Below are positions 7,999 through 15,600 of a DNA stretch of 64,000 nt, one piece after another (positions within the stretch are counted from its first letter, which is position 1; every line of letters starts with the position of its first letter). The position numbers were made by a program, and so were the translations under genes. Source of the DNA: Lachnospiraceae bacterium (lineage in GTDB: Bacteria > Bacillota > Clostridia > Oscillospirales > CAG-272); assembly GCA_024404495.1 (NCBI GenBank), contig JAKSPT010000003.1, forward strand, positions 52,931 through 116,930, read 5' to 3'. The notes beneath the pieces are model-generated. The model saw only the letters and a list, made by a program, of their open reading frames with translations. It searched no databases and was not told the DNA's origin.

Positions 7999-8448
7999 AT
8001 GACCGAACGTATAAGCCGGGTTCTGTGAACTCCGGGTAAACGCTGTTTTAAGGTTGTTTTTGCGAAAAAGCCCATAAATCCAAGACTTTTTTCGCAAAAA
8101 CACGATTTCATCATTGTTTACCGAAAGAGAACCGCAATCATCTATCTTGTCCTTACGTTGCCGCAAGGCTCTTTGCCACCCCGGGATTCCGCCGGGCAGA
8201 CGTGCTTTCGCCTCCCTTGGGGTGTTGCTTCGGATAGGGTTTACATTTGCATTATGTTACCATAATGCCGGTGAGCTCTTACCTCGCCTTTCCATCCTTA
8301 CCCCGGTTTCCCGAGGCGGTTTATTTCTGTTGCACTTTCCCGGAAGTCGCCTTCGGCGGACGTTATCCGTTATCCTGCCCTATGAAGCCCGGACTTTCCT
8401 CACGCTGCAGCCTCTCGGCGTAACAGGCGCGATTGCGCGGTTCGGTCA
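7999..8448 (-). ncRNA. rnpB: RNase P RNA, class A, with a long P19-like arm
   Basis: The catalytic RNA of ribonuclease P, which removes 5' leaders from tRNA precursors. Conserved blocks read on the minus strand: GAGGAAAGTCCGGGC (8401-8387) followed by ATAGGGCAGGATAACG, AGTGCAACAGAAA, AAGGCGAGGTAAGAGCTCACCGGC, AGATAGATGATTGCGG and ACAGAACCCGGCTTAT (8026-8011). Helix P1 is formed by TGACCGAA at the 5' end (8448-8441) and TTCGGTCA at the 3' end; P2 pairs GCAATC with GATTGC. The P15-P17 region indicates ancestral type A rather than Bacillus type B. An arm of about 100 nt (8030-8129) sits where P19 is expected. The length, about 450 nt, exceeds the E. coli RNA mainly because of this arm. Confidence 0.96.
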
Positions 8449-8454
8449 TATATG

Positions 8455-8482
8455 ATTATACACTTTTTTGTGCCGTTGTCAA
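8455..8482 (-). promoter_or_regulatory. rnpB promoter
   Basis: On the minus strand TTGACA (8482-8477), a 16-base spacer and TATAAT (8460-8455). A start about seven bases downstream falls at 8448, exactly at the first base of helix P1, which fixes the RNA 5' end. Confidence 0.9.
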
Positions 8483-8556
8483 GCCGGGAATGAATGAAAA
8501 TCAGCCGACTTGAAAGGCGATTTTTGTATCATTTTGAAAGATCCCGGCGCACGGAT

Positions 8557-8979
8557 TCATCCGTTTTCGCGGTGCGCGTCCATATAGGTCTGAAGGATGA
8601 TCTGCGCGGAAAGCGTGTCGACGACCTGCTTTCTCTTTTTTCCGCGGGTATCGGTGTCGTTCAGATAGCGGTGCGCCTCCATCGTGGTGCAGCGCTCGTC
8701 CTGCAGATAAACCGGAAGCCCCGTTTCCTCCTCAAGGATCGCGGCAAACGCCTTCACCTTTTCGGAGCGCGGACCGAGCGTGCCGTTCATATTGATCGGG
8801 TGCCCGAGAACGAGCGCTTCGATCCCGCGGTCTTTGCAGATGGCGGCGATCTCCTTCGCGAGCTTCCGGGGACCGCCCGCCTCCACGTTTCCGATCCCGG
8901 AGGCAAGGAATCCGAGCGCGTCCGAAACGGCAAGCCCGGTACGGGCGTCACCGTAGTCTATTCCGAGTAACTTTTTCAT
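8557..8979 (-). CDS. ruvX: Holliday junction resolvase-like/pre-16S rRNA nuclease RuvX (YqgF)
   Basis: A 140-residue RNase H-fold nuclease. Visible motifs are LGIDYGDARTGLAVSD (first catalytic Asp), LVLGHPINMNG, YLQDERCTTMEA (catalytic Glu region) and the closing KQVVDTLSAQIILQTYMD with the last Asp. Family members process the 5' end of 16S rRNA and have been proposed to resolve Holliday junctions. The ATG overlaps the stop of the upstream hydrolase gene by four bases. Confidence 0.95.
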   Translation of the reverse strand: MKKLLGIDYGDARTGLAVSDALGFLASGIGNVEAGGPRKLAKEIAAICKDRGIEALVLGHPINMNGTLGPRSEKVKAFAAILEEETGLPVYLQDERCTTMEAHRYLNDTDTRGKKRKQVVDTLSAQIILQTYMDAHRENG

Positions 8980-9962
8980 TGAAAGAATCCTCCGGGCTGC
9001 ATCGTTCTGCAGTTCACGACCGATTCGGTGACCGAATCGGCAAAGGCGATGAGATCGGCAAGCATTTTGTCGCGCAGTACGTCGTTCATGATCTCGTGGC
9101 GGCAGCCGGGATAAACGATCTTTTCCAGACGGTCGATCCCGTATTCAAAATACTCGTCGTAAAGATCGGAGATACCGTTCCCCATCCCGCCGACGGGATC
9201 GTCCTCACCGGACTGGAGAAGGATCTGAACGCTCTTCGTCATTTCCTCCTCTTCCACGCCGGTCACGTTTTCCCCCGTGATCGAGGCGATCAGGCGAAAA
9301 GTCTCCCGGTACGCTCCCGCGGTAAGCGGAAAATCGTAAAGCGGATTCCCCGCAAGCAGCGCCGTCTTTTCCTCGAGCGAATTGATCCAGCTTAAGGGGC
9401 TGTTTCGCTTCTGTCCGAGCTTTGACGAAAGAAAGGAAAACATCGCGGCTCGCATCAGGGGCGCGGGACGCTTTTTCCCGAAAAGACAGAGGAACCCGGC
9501 AAGAGCGCCTGCGGCAGCGGACGGGTTTTCGGTACCGACCGACCCGCAGAGCACCGCGCCGTCCGCGGCGTCACGGTATTTTTTCAGATAATCCCGGATC
9601 ACGAAGGAGCCGAGGCTGTGACCGAACAGAACGATCGGCAGAAAGCGGTATTTTTTCCGGATCAGCGCGGTCACGGCGTAAGTATCCTCGGTCAGATCGG
9701 AATACCGGTCGAAATGACCGGGCTTTTCCCCTTCCGCGACCGAACGGCCGTGCCCGAGGTGATCGTGTCCCCAGACGACGTAGCCCGCGTCGGTCAGCGC
9801 CGAAACGAAGCCGCCGTCCTCGTATCTGCCGAAGCATTCGTTCATCCCGTGAACAAGCTGGATCACGCCCTTCGGCGGGACCGCGGGAAACACCGCGGTA
9901 TAAGCGATCTGATGCTTTTTGTCTGCCGAGAGGAAGGTCCCCTCGATCCGCTCGCAGCCCAT
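8976..9962 (-). CDS. Alpha/beta hydrolase, lysophospholipase/monoacylglycerol lipase-like
   Basis: A 328-residue serine hydrolase of the Hydrolase_4 group. The oxyanion strand QLVHGMNECFGRY, the HDHLGHGRS motif typical of monoacylglycerol lipases and lysophospholipases, and the nucleophile elbow GHSLGS are visible; the acid is probably the Asp pair in SGEDDPVGG and the histidine lies in YPGCRHEIMND. No signal peptide is seen, so it is probably cytoplasmic. It starts immediately after the PfkB kinase stop (one-base overlap) and overlaps ruvX at its end. Confidence 0.87.
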   Translation of the reverse strand: MGCERIEGTFLSADKKHQIAYTAVFPAVPPKGVIQLVHGMNECFGRYEDGGFVSALTDAGYVVWGHDHLGHGRSVAEGEKPGHFDRYSDLTEDTYAVTALIRKKYRFLPIVLFGHSLGSFVIRDYLKKYRDAADGAVLCGSVGTENPSAAAGALAGFLCLFGKKRPAPLMRAAMFSFLSSKLGQKRNSPLSWINSLEEKTALLAGNPLYDFPLTAGAYRETFRLIASITGENVTGVEEEEMTKSVQILLQSGEDDPVGGMGNGISDLYDEYFEYGIDRLEKIVYPGCRHEIMNDVLRDKMLADLIAFADSVTESVVNCRTMQPGGFFQ

Positions 9963-10903
9963 TATTCGGCGTCCTCCGGCTTATAATCGGCGAGGAGCTC
10001 GTCGATCTCGCGCTGCTTCGGAACGGTGGAAAGACCGCCGTGCTTCTGCACGCTGATCGCCGCGACGAAGTTGCCGTAATTGACCGCCTCGCTGATGTTT
10101 TTCCCGTTCTGAAGGTAGCGCATACTCATCGCGCCGAAGAAAATGTCTCCCGCGTAGGAGGTATCGAGGACCGGAACGTCATAGGCGGTGACGAACTCGG
10201 TGCGCACGCCGTCGTAAAGGAAGATGCCTCTTTCGCCCATACGGATCACGATGTATTTGGCGCGGACGCGGTTGCTGAGAAGAACGGCGGCGCGCAGACA
10301 GTCGTCGGGGGTACGGAGACGGAGCCCGGTCAGACGGTAAACCGATTGCTCGTTCGGGCAGAAGACCTCAACATTCTGGAGACGGTCGAGCGGGATCTCC
10401 ATATTGGTATCGGAGGCGTCGATAAAGAGCGGGACGCCGTTCGACCCCGCGTAGTCGGAAGCCGCGAGGATCGCGTTGGACTGCACCTCGAACTGGACGA
10501 AGATCGCGTCGGGGCAGCAGGTCAGAGCGTCATCGACCTCGTCGGGACGGAGATACTGTCCCGCACCGCGGCAGACCGTTTTGCGGTAGGAGCCGCCGTC
10601 CGAATACTTTTCGGAAAAGGCGGTCTTCATTCCCTGCTCGAGAATGACCGACCGGACGTTGATCCCGAGCTTCGGAAAGAGCGTGCGCAGACGCTGACCG
10701 AAAAAGTCGTCTCCGAGCTTGGCGCAGAGAAACGTTTCCGCGCCGTATTCCGAAAGAGCCGCCGCGAGGACCGCTCCTTTTCCGCCGGGAAACAGGTCGT
10801 AGCTTCTCGCGTAGGATACGCGCCCCTCGGCGTCTCTCGAATCCGGTTCGATACCGAAATCCATTCCCGCCGTGCTGATCACGAGTGCCCGTGGCTTCAT
10901 CAT
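9962..10903 (-). CDS. PfkB family carbohydrate kinase (ribokinase-like)
   Basis: A 313-residue sugar or nucleoside kinase. The N-terminal FPGGKGAVLAAALSEYG matches the ribokinase substrate-binding GGKGANQA-type motif, and a C-terminal DTSYAGDIFFGAM corresponds to the DTTGAGDxF signature, with the catalytic Asp kept but the first Gly of GAGD replaced by Tyr. CPNEQSVYRLTG matches the family's NExE-like block. The start has AGGAGA seven bases upstream. A promoter lies at 10941-10969. The substrate is uncertain: ribose, 2-keto-3-deoxygluconate or a nucleoside are all possible. Confidence 0.88.
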   Translation of the reverse strand: MMKPRALVISTAGMDFGIEPDSRDAEGRVSYARSYDLFPGGKGAVLAAALSEYGAETFLCAKLGDDFFGQRLRTLFPKLGINVRSVILEQGMKTAFSEKYSDGGSYRKTVCRGAGQYLRPDEVDDALTCCPDAIFVQFEVQSNAILAASDYAGSNGVPLFIDASDTNMEIPLDRLQNVEVFCPNEQSVYRLTGLRLRTPDDCLRAAVLLSNRVRAKYIVIRMGERGIFLYDGVRTEFVTAYDVPVLDTSYAGDIFFGAMSMRYLQNGKNISEAVNYGNFVAAISVQKHGGLSTVPKQREIDELLADYKPEDAE

Positions 10904-10940
10904 TTTGCCTTCTCCTTTGAACGTAAACTTTTCTTTCTAT

Positions 10941-10969
10941 ATTTTATCATAAAACCGTCGGAATTTCAA
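10941..10969 (-). promoter_or_regulatory. Promoter for the PfkB kinase gene
   Basis: Minus strand TTGAAA (10969-10964), a 17-base spacer, then TAAAAT (10946-10941). It drives the kinase, hydrolase and ruvX set. Confidence 0.75.
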
Positions 10970-11039
10970 TAGAATCCTCATAATTTCCGCTGCTTTTTTA
11001 ACGAAATCCCGTGTTTTTTTCGCGTTTTCCGAAAATCGG

Positions 11040-11068
11040 TTGACACATTACCGGAAAAAGTGTATAAT
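11040..11068 (+). promoter_or_regulatory. Promoter for lipoprotein-desulfurase-murD operon
   Basis: TTGACA at 11040-11045, a 17-base spacer and TATAAT at 11063-11068, a perfect consensus, 32 bases before the lipoprotein start codon. Confidence 0.88.
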
Positions 11069-11099
11069 ATGTAAAAATCAAAATGGGAAAGGTACCGAA

Positions 11100-11675
11100 A
11101 TGGAAAAGCACCTCAGTATCAGAATCGTTCTTTTATGTCTCTCCGCCCTTCTCTGCCTCCTGCCGCTCGTCTCCTGCAGCACCGAGGATCTCGGCAAGGG
11201 ATGGGTCCCCGCCGGAATGCAGCAGGCGTCCGGTGACGATATGCCCTTCCGTATGTTCGTCCCCACGCAGTGGAAGGTCGGCTCCTCCGACGGCGCCGTG
11301 ACCGCCTATTCCGAGGACGCCTCCGTCTCCTTTACGCAGTTTCTCTACAGCGAGTTCAAAAAGGACGGCAAGAATCCGACGCTGACCGAATATTACGATT
11401 CGTTCGTTCCCTCCATGCGGGATTCGATCAGGGACCTCGAATTCCTGACCGAGGCCGAGGATATGCTCATCGACGGCACCTTCCCCGCGAAAAAGTACGT
11501 TTTCACCGGAACGGCGGGCGGTGTGGACTGCAGATTCATGCAGGTCGTTTTCTACGTTGACAGCGATCTGTATCTCTTTACCTTTACCGCGGCAGCCGAC
11601 AATTATCAGACCTACGAGGAGTCGGTGAACAAGATCCTTTCCAATCTGGTCTTCACCGCCGAAAAAGCAGAATGA
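11100..11675 (+). CDS. Putative lipoprotein, PsbP/DcrB-like fold suspected
   Basis: A 191-residue secreted lipoprotein. The signal peptide (RIVLLCLSALLCLLPLVSC) ends at a lipobox LVSC. The mature part contains MPFRMFVPTQWKV, AYSEDASVSFTQF and a closing EESVNKILSNLVF, the pattern of small PsbP/DcrB-like lipoproteins found widely in Firmicutes; the fold call is an inference. The ATG at 11100 was chosen over an in-frame start 60 bases upstream because it follows the promoter and AAAGG and begins the signal peptide. The stop overlaps the cysteine desulfurase start as ATGA. No specific function is known. Confidence 0.78.
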   Translation: MEKHLSIRIVLLCLSALLCLLPLVSCSTEDLGKGWVPAGMQQASGDDMPFRMFVPTQWKVGSSDGAVTAYSEDASVSFTQFLYSEFKKDGKNPTLTEYYDSFVPSMRDSIRDLEFLTEAEDMLIDGTFPAKKYVFTGTAGGVDCRFMQVVFYVDSDLYLFTFTAAADNYQTYEESVNKILSNLVFTAEKAE

Positions 11676-12829
11676 TCTATCTTGACAACAGCGCGACCAC
11701 CTTTCCGAGCGAAGGGGTGATCGCCGCGATGGAACAAGCCCTCCGCGAATGCGCGGGCAACCCCTCCTCGGTTCACGCGGCGGGGCTGAAGGCGAAAAAG
11801 CTCCTTGACGAGTCACGCCGGGACGTCCTTTCCCTGCTCGGGGAAAAGAATCCCGATCCCGCCTCCCTGATCTTCACGGGGAGCGGCACCGAGGCGGACA
11901 ATCTCGCGGTCCGGGGCGTTCTGAAGGCGAAGAACTTCCGCTTCACGCCCCGCGTGATCACGACCGACAGCGAACACCCCGCGATCTCTCATATCCTCAA
12001 CCGGATGGAGGAGACCGAGGGCGTCGAGGTCGTGCGTCTTTCCACGAAGGGCGGCGTCATTGACGGAAAGGAATTCTCCGAGGCGCTGAACGAACGCACC
12101 GTGCTCGTCACGATGATGTACGTCAACAACGAGACCGGCGCCGTTTACGATATCGCGTCCGCGTTTTCCGAGGTGAAGTCCCGCTTTCCCGAATGCGTCA
12201 CTCACACCGACGCCGTGCAGGCGTTCGGAAAGATCCCGGTCATCCCCAAAAAGCTGAAAGCCGATCTCGTCACCGTCTCCGGTCATAAGATCAGGGGACC
12301 GAAGGGCATCGGCGCGCTCTATATCAATCCCACGCTGATCCGTCAGAAAAAACTGATCCCCGAGATCCTCGGCGGCGGGCAGGAAAACGGCTTCCGCTCC
12401 GGCACCGAAAATATGCCGGGCATCGCGGGTCTTGCCGAAGCGTGCCGCGAGATCGCCGGAAAGGGTTACCGCGACGACCGCGCGGCAGAGCTCCGTTCCT
12501 TCCTGCTTTCAAAGCTTGATCCGCGCGTCCGGGTCAATACCCCGGCAGGCGCTTTTCTGCCGCAGCTCGTCAGTCTGACCCTGCCCGGGATCAAATCCGA
12601 GGTCATGCTTCGTCATCTTTCGGCAAAAGACATCTGCGTCTCGAGCGGCTCCGCCTGCTCCTCCCACAGAAGGACGGCAAGCGGGACGCTGCTTGCTTTC
12701 GGTCTTTCCGAACGCGACGCCGACTGCACGCTGCGCGTCAGCTTCACCCCGGACAACACCGAGGAAGAGCTTTCCGCCCTTGCCGACGCGTTGAGAGCCG
12801 GGCTCGATTCCCTGGCGAGGATCCGCTGA
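11672..12829 (+). CDS. Cysteine desulfurase (NifS/IscS family)
   Basis: A PLP-dependent class V aminotransferase of 385 residues that takes sulphur from cysteine for iron-sulphur clusters, thiolated tRNA or other sulphur acceptors. The opening YLDNSATTFPSEGV, the Schiff-base lysine K206 in TVSGHKIRGPKG and the catalytic cysteine C329 in SSGSACSSHRR are visible; the short loop around the cysteine fits the NifS/IscS class rather than SufS. No scaffold protein (IscU) or ThiI follows, so the acceptor cannot be inferred. It is coupled to the lipoprotein upstream, with murD following after 24 bases. Confidence 0.93.
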   Translation: MIYLDNSATTFPSEGVIAAMEQALRECAGNPSSVHAAGLKAKKLLDESRRDVLSLLGEKNPDPASLIFTGSGTEADNLAVRGVLKAKNFRFTPRVITTDSEHPAISHILNRMEETEGVEVVRLSTKGGVIDGKEFSEALNERTVLVTMMYVNNETGAVYDIASAFSEVKSRFPECVTHTDAVQAFGKIPVIPKKLKADLVTVSGHKIRGPKGIGALYINPTLIRQKKLIPEILGGGQENGFRSGTENMPGIAGLAEACREIAGKGYRDDRAAELRSFLLSKLDPRVRVNTPAGAFLPQLVSLTLPGIKSEVMLRHLSAKDICVSSGSACSSHRRTASGTLLAFGLSERDADCTLRVSFTPDNTEEELSALADALRAGLDSLARIR

Positions 12830-12853
12830 ATCCCTTTTCAGAAAGGACAATAT

Positions 12854-14221
12854 ATGCTTCACACCGATTTTCAGGGAAAGAACGTCACCGTTCTCGGCGT
12901 CGGGATCTCCAATACCCCCCTTCTTTCCTTTCTTCTCGACCACGGCGCAAACGTCACCGCGAGAGACAAAAAGCCGTTCGACCTCCTTCCCGATGCCGCA
13001 AAGGCGCTGAAGGAACGCGGCGTGCAATTCATAAACGGCGAGGAGTATCTGAAGGATATCCGTGCCGATTACGTTTTCCGTTCCCCCGGCATCCGGTACG
13101 ACAAGCCGGAAATTCTGAAAGCCCTCGAAGAGGGCGCGGTCCTCACCTCCGAAATGGAGCTGTTCTTTGAGGAGTGCCCCTGCACGCTGATCGGCGTCAC
13201 CGGCTCGGACGGTAAGACCACGACCACCACGCTGATCTCCAAGGCGCTCGCGATGCAGTACGGCGAGGAGCACGTTTACGTCGGCGGGAACATCGGAAGA
13301 CCCTTGCTCCCCCTCGTTGAGCAGATGACGAAGGAAGACTTCGCCGTCGTGGAGCTTTCCTCCTTCCAGCTCCACACGATGAAGCGCTCGCCCGATATCG
13401 CCGTCATCACCAACATTTCCCCCAATCACCTCGACTGGCATACGGGAATGGACGAATATATCGCCTCCAAAAAGAACATTTTCCTGCACCAAAAGAACTC
13501 CTCCCGCCTCGTTCTGAATAAGAACAACGCGATCACGGCTTCAATGGAGCACGAAAACGCGCCGGGAACCACGGTCACGATGTTCAACGATCCGGACGGA
13601 ATTTATCTCCGCGAGGACGGGATGATCGTTCTGCGCGGGATGAACTATATGGAAGCCTCGGATATCCTGATCCCCGGCAGACATAACGTCGACAACTATA
13701 TGACGATGATCGCCGCGCTCGAAGGACTCGTTTCGACCGAGAACGTGAAAAAGCTTGCCCGTACCTTCGGCGGCGTCGAGCACCGCTGCGAGCTGGTCGC
13801 GGAGATCGGCGGGGTCAGCTACTACAACAGCTCGATCGATTCCAGCCCCACCCGTACCCTCGCCGCGCTCTCCAACTTCAAAAAGAAGCCGATCGTCATC
13901 ATGGGCGGCTACGACAAGCACATCCCCTTCGATCCGCTCGCGCTTCCCGTCTGTGAAAAATGCAAGGCGGTGATCCTCACCGGCGCGACCGGCGAAAAGA
14001 TCGGGGAGGTCATCCGTTCCTGCCCGGCGTACGAGGAGGGCAAGCCGTATCTCCGTTACGTCCCGGATTTCCGTGCCGCCGTGGAAGCGGCAAGAGACTG
14101 TGCGGAAAGCGGTGATATCGTTCTTCTCTCCCCCGCCTGCGCCAGCTTCGACGCCTTCCCGAATTTTGAGGTACGCGGAAACACCTTCAAGGAGATCGTC
14201 AGATCCTTTGCGGAAAAATAA
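12854..14221 (+). CDS. murD: UDP-N-acetylmuramoyl-L-alanine--D-glutamate ligase
   Basis: MurD adds D-glutamate to UDP-MurNAc-L-Ala in peptidoglycan precursor synthesis in the cytoplasm. The 455-residue protein has an N-terminal UDP-binding segment (VTVLGVGISNTPLL), the ATP-binding GVTGSDGKTTTTT (residues 115-127), the central NISPNHLDWH block and the C-terminal Mur ligase domain with SSIDSSPTRTLAAL and LLSPACASFDAFPNFEVRG. AGAAAGGA precedes the ATG. It lies outside a dcw cluster and ends at a strong hairpin terminator. Confidence 0.96.
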   Translation: MLHTDFQGKNVTVLGVGISNTPLLSFLLDHGANVTARDKKPFDLLPDAAKALKERGVQFINGEEYLKDIRADYVFRSPGIRYDKPEILKALEEGAVLTSEMELFFEECPCTLIGVTGSDGKTTTTTLISKALAMQYGEEHVYVGGNIGRPLLPLVEQMTKEDFAVVELSSFQLHTMKRSPDIAVITNISPNHLDWHTGMDEYIASKKNIFLHQKNSSRLVLNKNNAITASMEHENAPGTTVTMFNDPDGIYLREDGMIVLRGMNYMEASDILIPGRHNVDNYMTMIAALEGLVSTENVKKLARTFGGVEHRCELVAEIGGVSYYNSSIDSSPTRTLAALSNFKKKPIVIMGGYDKHIPFDPLALPVCEKCKAVILTGATGEKIGEVIRSCPAYEEGKPYLRYVPDFRAAVEAARDCAESGDIVLLSPACASFDAFPNFEVRGNTFKEIVRSFAEK

Positions 14222-14227
14222 AAAAAG

Positions 14228-14257
14228 AGACCGGAATGAACGCTTTCATTCCGGTCT
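14228..14257. terminator. Bidirectional terminator between murD and pncC
   Basis: AGACCGGAATGAA (14228-14240) pairs perfectly with TTCATTCCGGTCT (14245-14257) around a four-base loop. An A-run precedes it and T-rich sequence follows, serving the convergent murD and pncC genes. Confidence 0.92.
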
Positions 14258-14264
14258 TATATTT

Positions 14265-14753
14265 TCAGAATTCTTTCAGAAGCTCCGCGATCCTGCAGGC
14301 GATCATCGCCTTGGATTCCCGCCTCGTTTCTCCGGCAATATCGGAATACACCCTTGATACCGTTTTGTTTTTACAGGAAACGGCAATATAAACCGTTCCG
14401 ACCTTGCTGCCGGGGTTTGCGGGGTCCGGTCTGCCGAGGCTTCCGGTCACGCCGATGCCGATATCCGTTCCGAACGCTTTCCGGCAGGTCTCCGCCATCG
14501 CTTCGGCGGTCTGAACGGAATAGACGCCGTACTTTGCGATGATTTCCGGATCAACTCCCGCGCGGATCTTTGCTTCGTTTCCGTAGGTCACGATAGAGTC
14601 GCCGAAGACCGAGGAAGCCCCCTCGTTATCGGTGATCAGCGAGGCGATATAACCGCCGGTGCAGCTTTCCATCGCCGTCACGGTCGTTCCGTCGGCGATC
14701 CACTTTTTCACGAGCGCGGCAAACGCGCGGCGGCATTCGGTTTCGGGTCTCAT
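14265..14753 (-). CDS. pncC: CinA C-terminal domain protein (nicotinamide-nucleotide amidohydrolase)
   Basis: A 162-residue stand-alone CinA C-terminal domain, which deamidates NMN to nicotinate mononucleotide in the pyridine nucleotide salvage cycle. Family motifs are TAMESCTGGYIASLITDNEG, GDSIVTYGNEAK, YGVYSVQTAEAMA and GIGVTGSLGRPDPANPGSKVGTVYIA (the last split for length; it spans the GVTG and VGTVY strands). The ATG at 14753 has AAGGAG nine bases upstream; a longer frame begins in the promoter region of the neighbouring gene and is not used. nadE in the same window acts in the same pathway. Confidence 0.92.
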   Translation of the reverse strand: MRPETECRRAFAALVKKWIADGTTVTAMESCTGGYIASLITDNEGASSVFGDSIVTYGNEAKIRAGVDPEIIAKYGVYSVQTAEAMAETCRKAFGTDIGIGVTGSLGRPDPANPGSKVGTVYIAVSCKNKTVSRVYSDIAGETRRESKAMIACRIAELLKEF

Positions 14754-14823
14754 AGGATCACGCTCCTTTTCGCTTATTTTACCATTCCGGAGGGAAAAAG
14801 TCAAGCGCGGAACGCTTTTTCGT

Positions 14824-14852
14824 TTGACAGAAGGAAAACCTTATGGTATAAT
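14824..14852 (+). promoter_or_regulatory. Promoter for the methyltransferase-rsmI operon
   Basis: TTGACA at 14824-14829, a 17-base spacer, TATAAT at 14847-14852; 31 bases before the start codon. Confidence 0.88.
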
Positions 14853-14883
14853 ATCCGAAAACGGCAGAAAAGGAGAGCGGCGT

Positions 14884-15600
14884 ATGGAATTCACGACCGA
14901 GATCAACGACAGTCTGAAGCTGAAGCAGATCTCCTCCGGGCTGAAATTCGGCACGGATGCCCTGCTCCTCGCCGCCTTTATCCGTCGGATGCCGACGAAG
15001 GACGCCGTGGAATACGGCGCGGGAAGCGGCGTGATCTCCCTTCTGCTTGCCGTGAGAAACAAATTCCGCGCCGTCACCGCCGTGGAGATCCAGCCCGAAT
15101 ACGCCGCGCTCATCCGTAAAAACGCGGAAGAAAACGGACTTGACGGAAAGGTTTCCGCCGTTTGCGGAGATATCCGGGAGTATCGGACGGAAGCAGACGT
15201 GATCTTCTCGAATCCGCCCTATATGAAAGCGACCTCCGGCTACCGGAATACCGACGACGGGAAATTCATCGCAAGGCACGAGGTCTGCGGCGATATCGGC
15301 GATTTCTGTGCCTCCGCCGCAAGGAATCTGAAATACGGCGGGCTGTTCTACGTCGTGTACCGCCCCGACCGTCTGACCGATCTGCTTACCGCTCTGCGTG
15401 AAAACAGACTCGAACCGAAGCGGATCCTGTTTGCCGCCGCAACGGCTGCCCACGCACCCTCCCTCGTTCTCATCGAGGCGAAAAAGGGTGCAGCGCCGGG
15501 CGCGAAGCTGCTTCCGCTCCTCTGCCTCACGAAACCGGACGGCAGTGACACCGACGAAATGAAACGAATCTACGAAACCGGAGATTATACAGATGACTGA
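14884..15600 (+). CDS. tRNA1(Val) adenine-N6 methyltransferase-like (YfiC/TrmN6 family)
   Basis: A 238-residue Rossmann-fold methyltransferase. It opens with the family's LKLKQISSGLKFGTDALLLAAF, then the SAM-binding AVEYGAGSGVISLLLA and the amino-methyltransferase motif DVIFSNPPYMKA (NPPY), which marks N6-adenine modification. Together with a following rsmI this is the standard Firmicutes arrangement (yabB-yabC). The ATG at 14884 has AAAAGGAG upstream; an in-frame extension lies upstream of the promoter and is excluded. The gene overlaps rsmI by eight bases. Confidence 0.93.
   Translation: MEFTTEINDSLKLKQISSGLKFGTDALLLAAFIRRMPTKDAVEYGAGSGVISLLLAVRNKFRAVTAVEIQPEYAALIRKNAEENGLDGKVSAVCGDIREYRTEADVIFSNPPYMKATSGYRNTDDGKFIARHEVCGDIGDFCASAARNLKYGGLFYVVYRPDRLTDLLTALRENRLEPKRILFAAATAAHAPSLVLIEAKKGAAPGAKLLPLLCLTKPDGSDTDEMKRIYETGDYTDD

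Noticed and set aside
8056..8101. AT-rich perfect hairpin that resembles an intrinsic terminator
   Set aside because: It lies inside rnpB, in a position where P19 is expected, and the conserved 3' elements of the RNA (ACAGAACCCGG, P1) lie beyond it, so transcription must continue.
7960..8166. A 68-codon frame crossing rnpB
   Set aside because: It overlaps the RNase P RNA core and has no ribosome site or homology.
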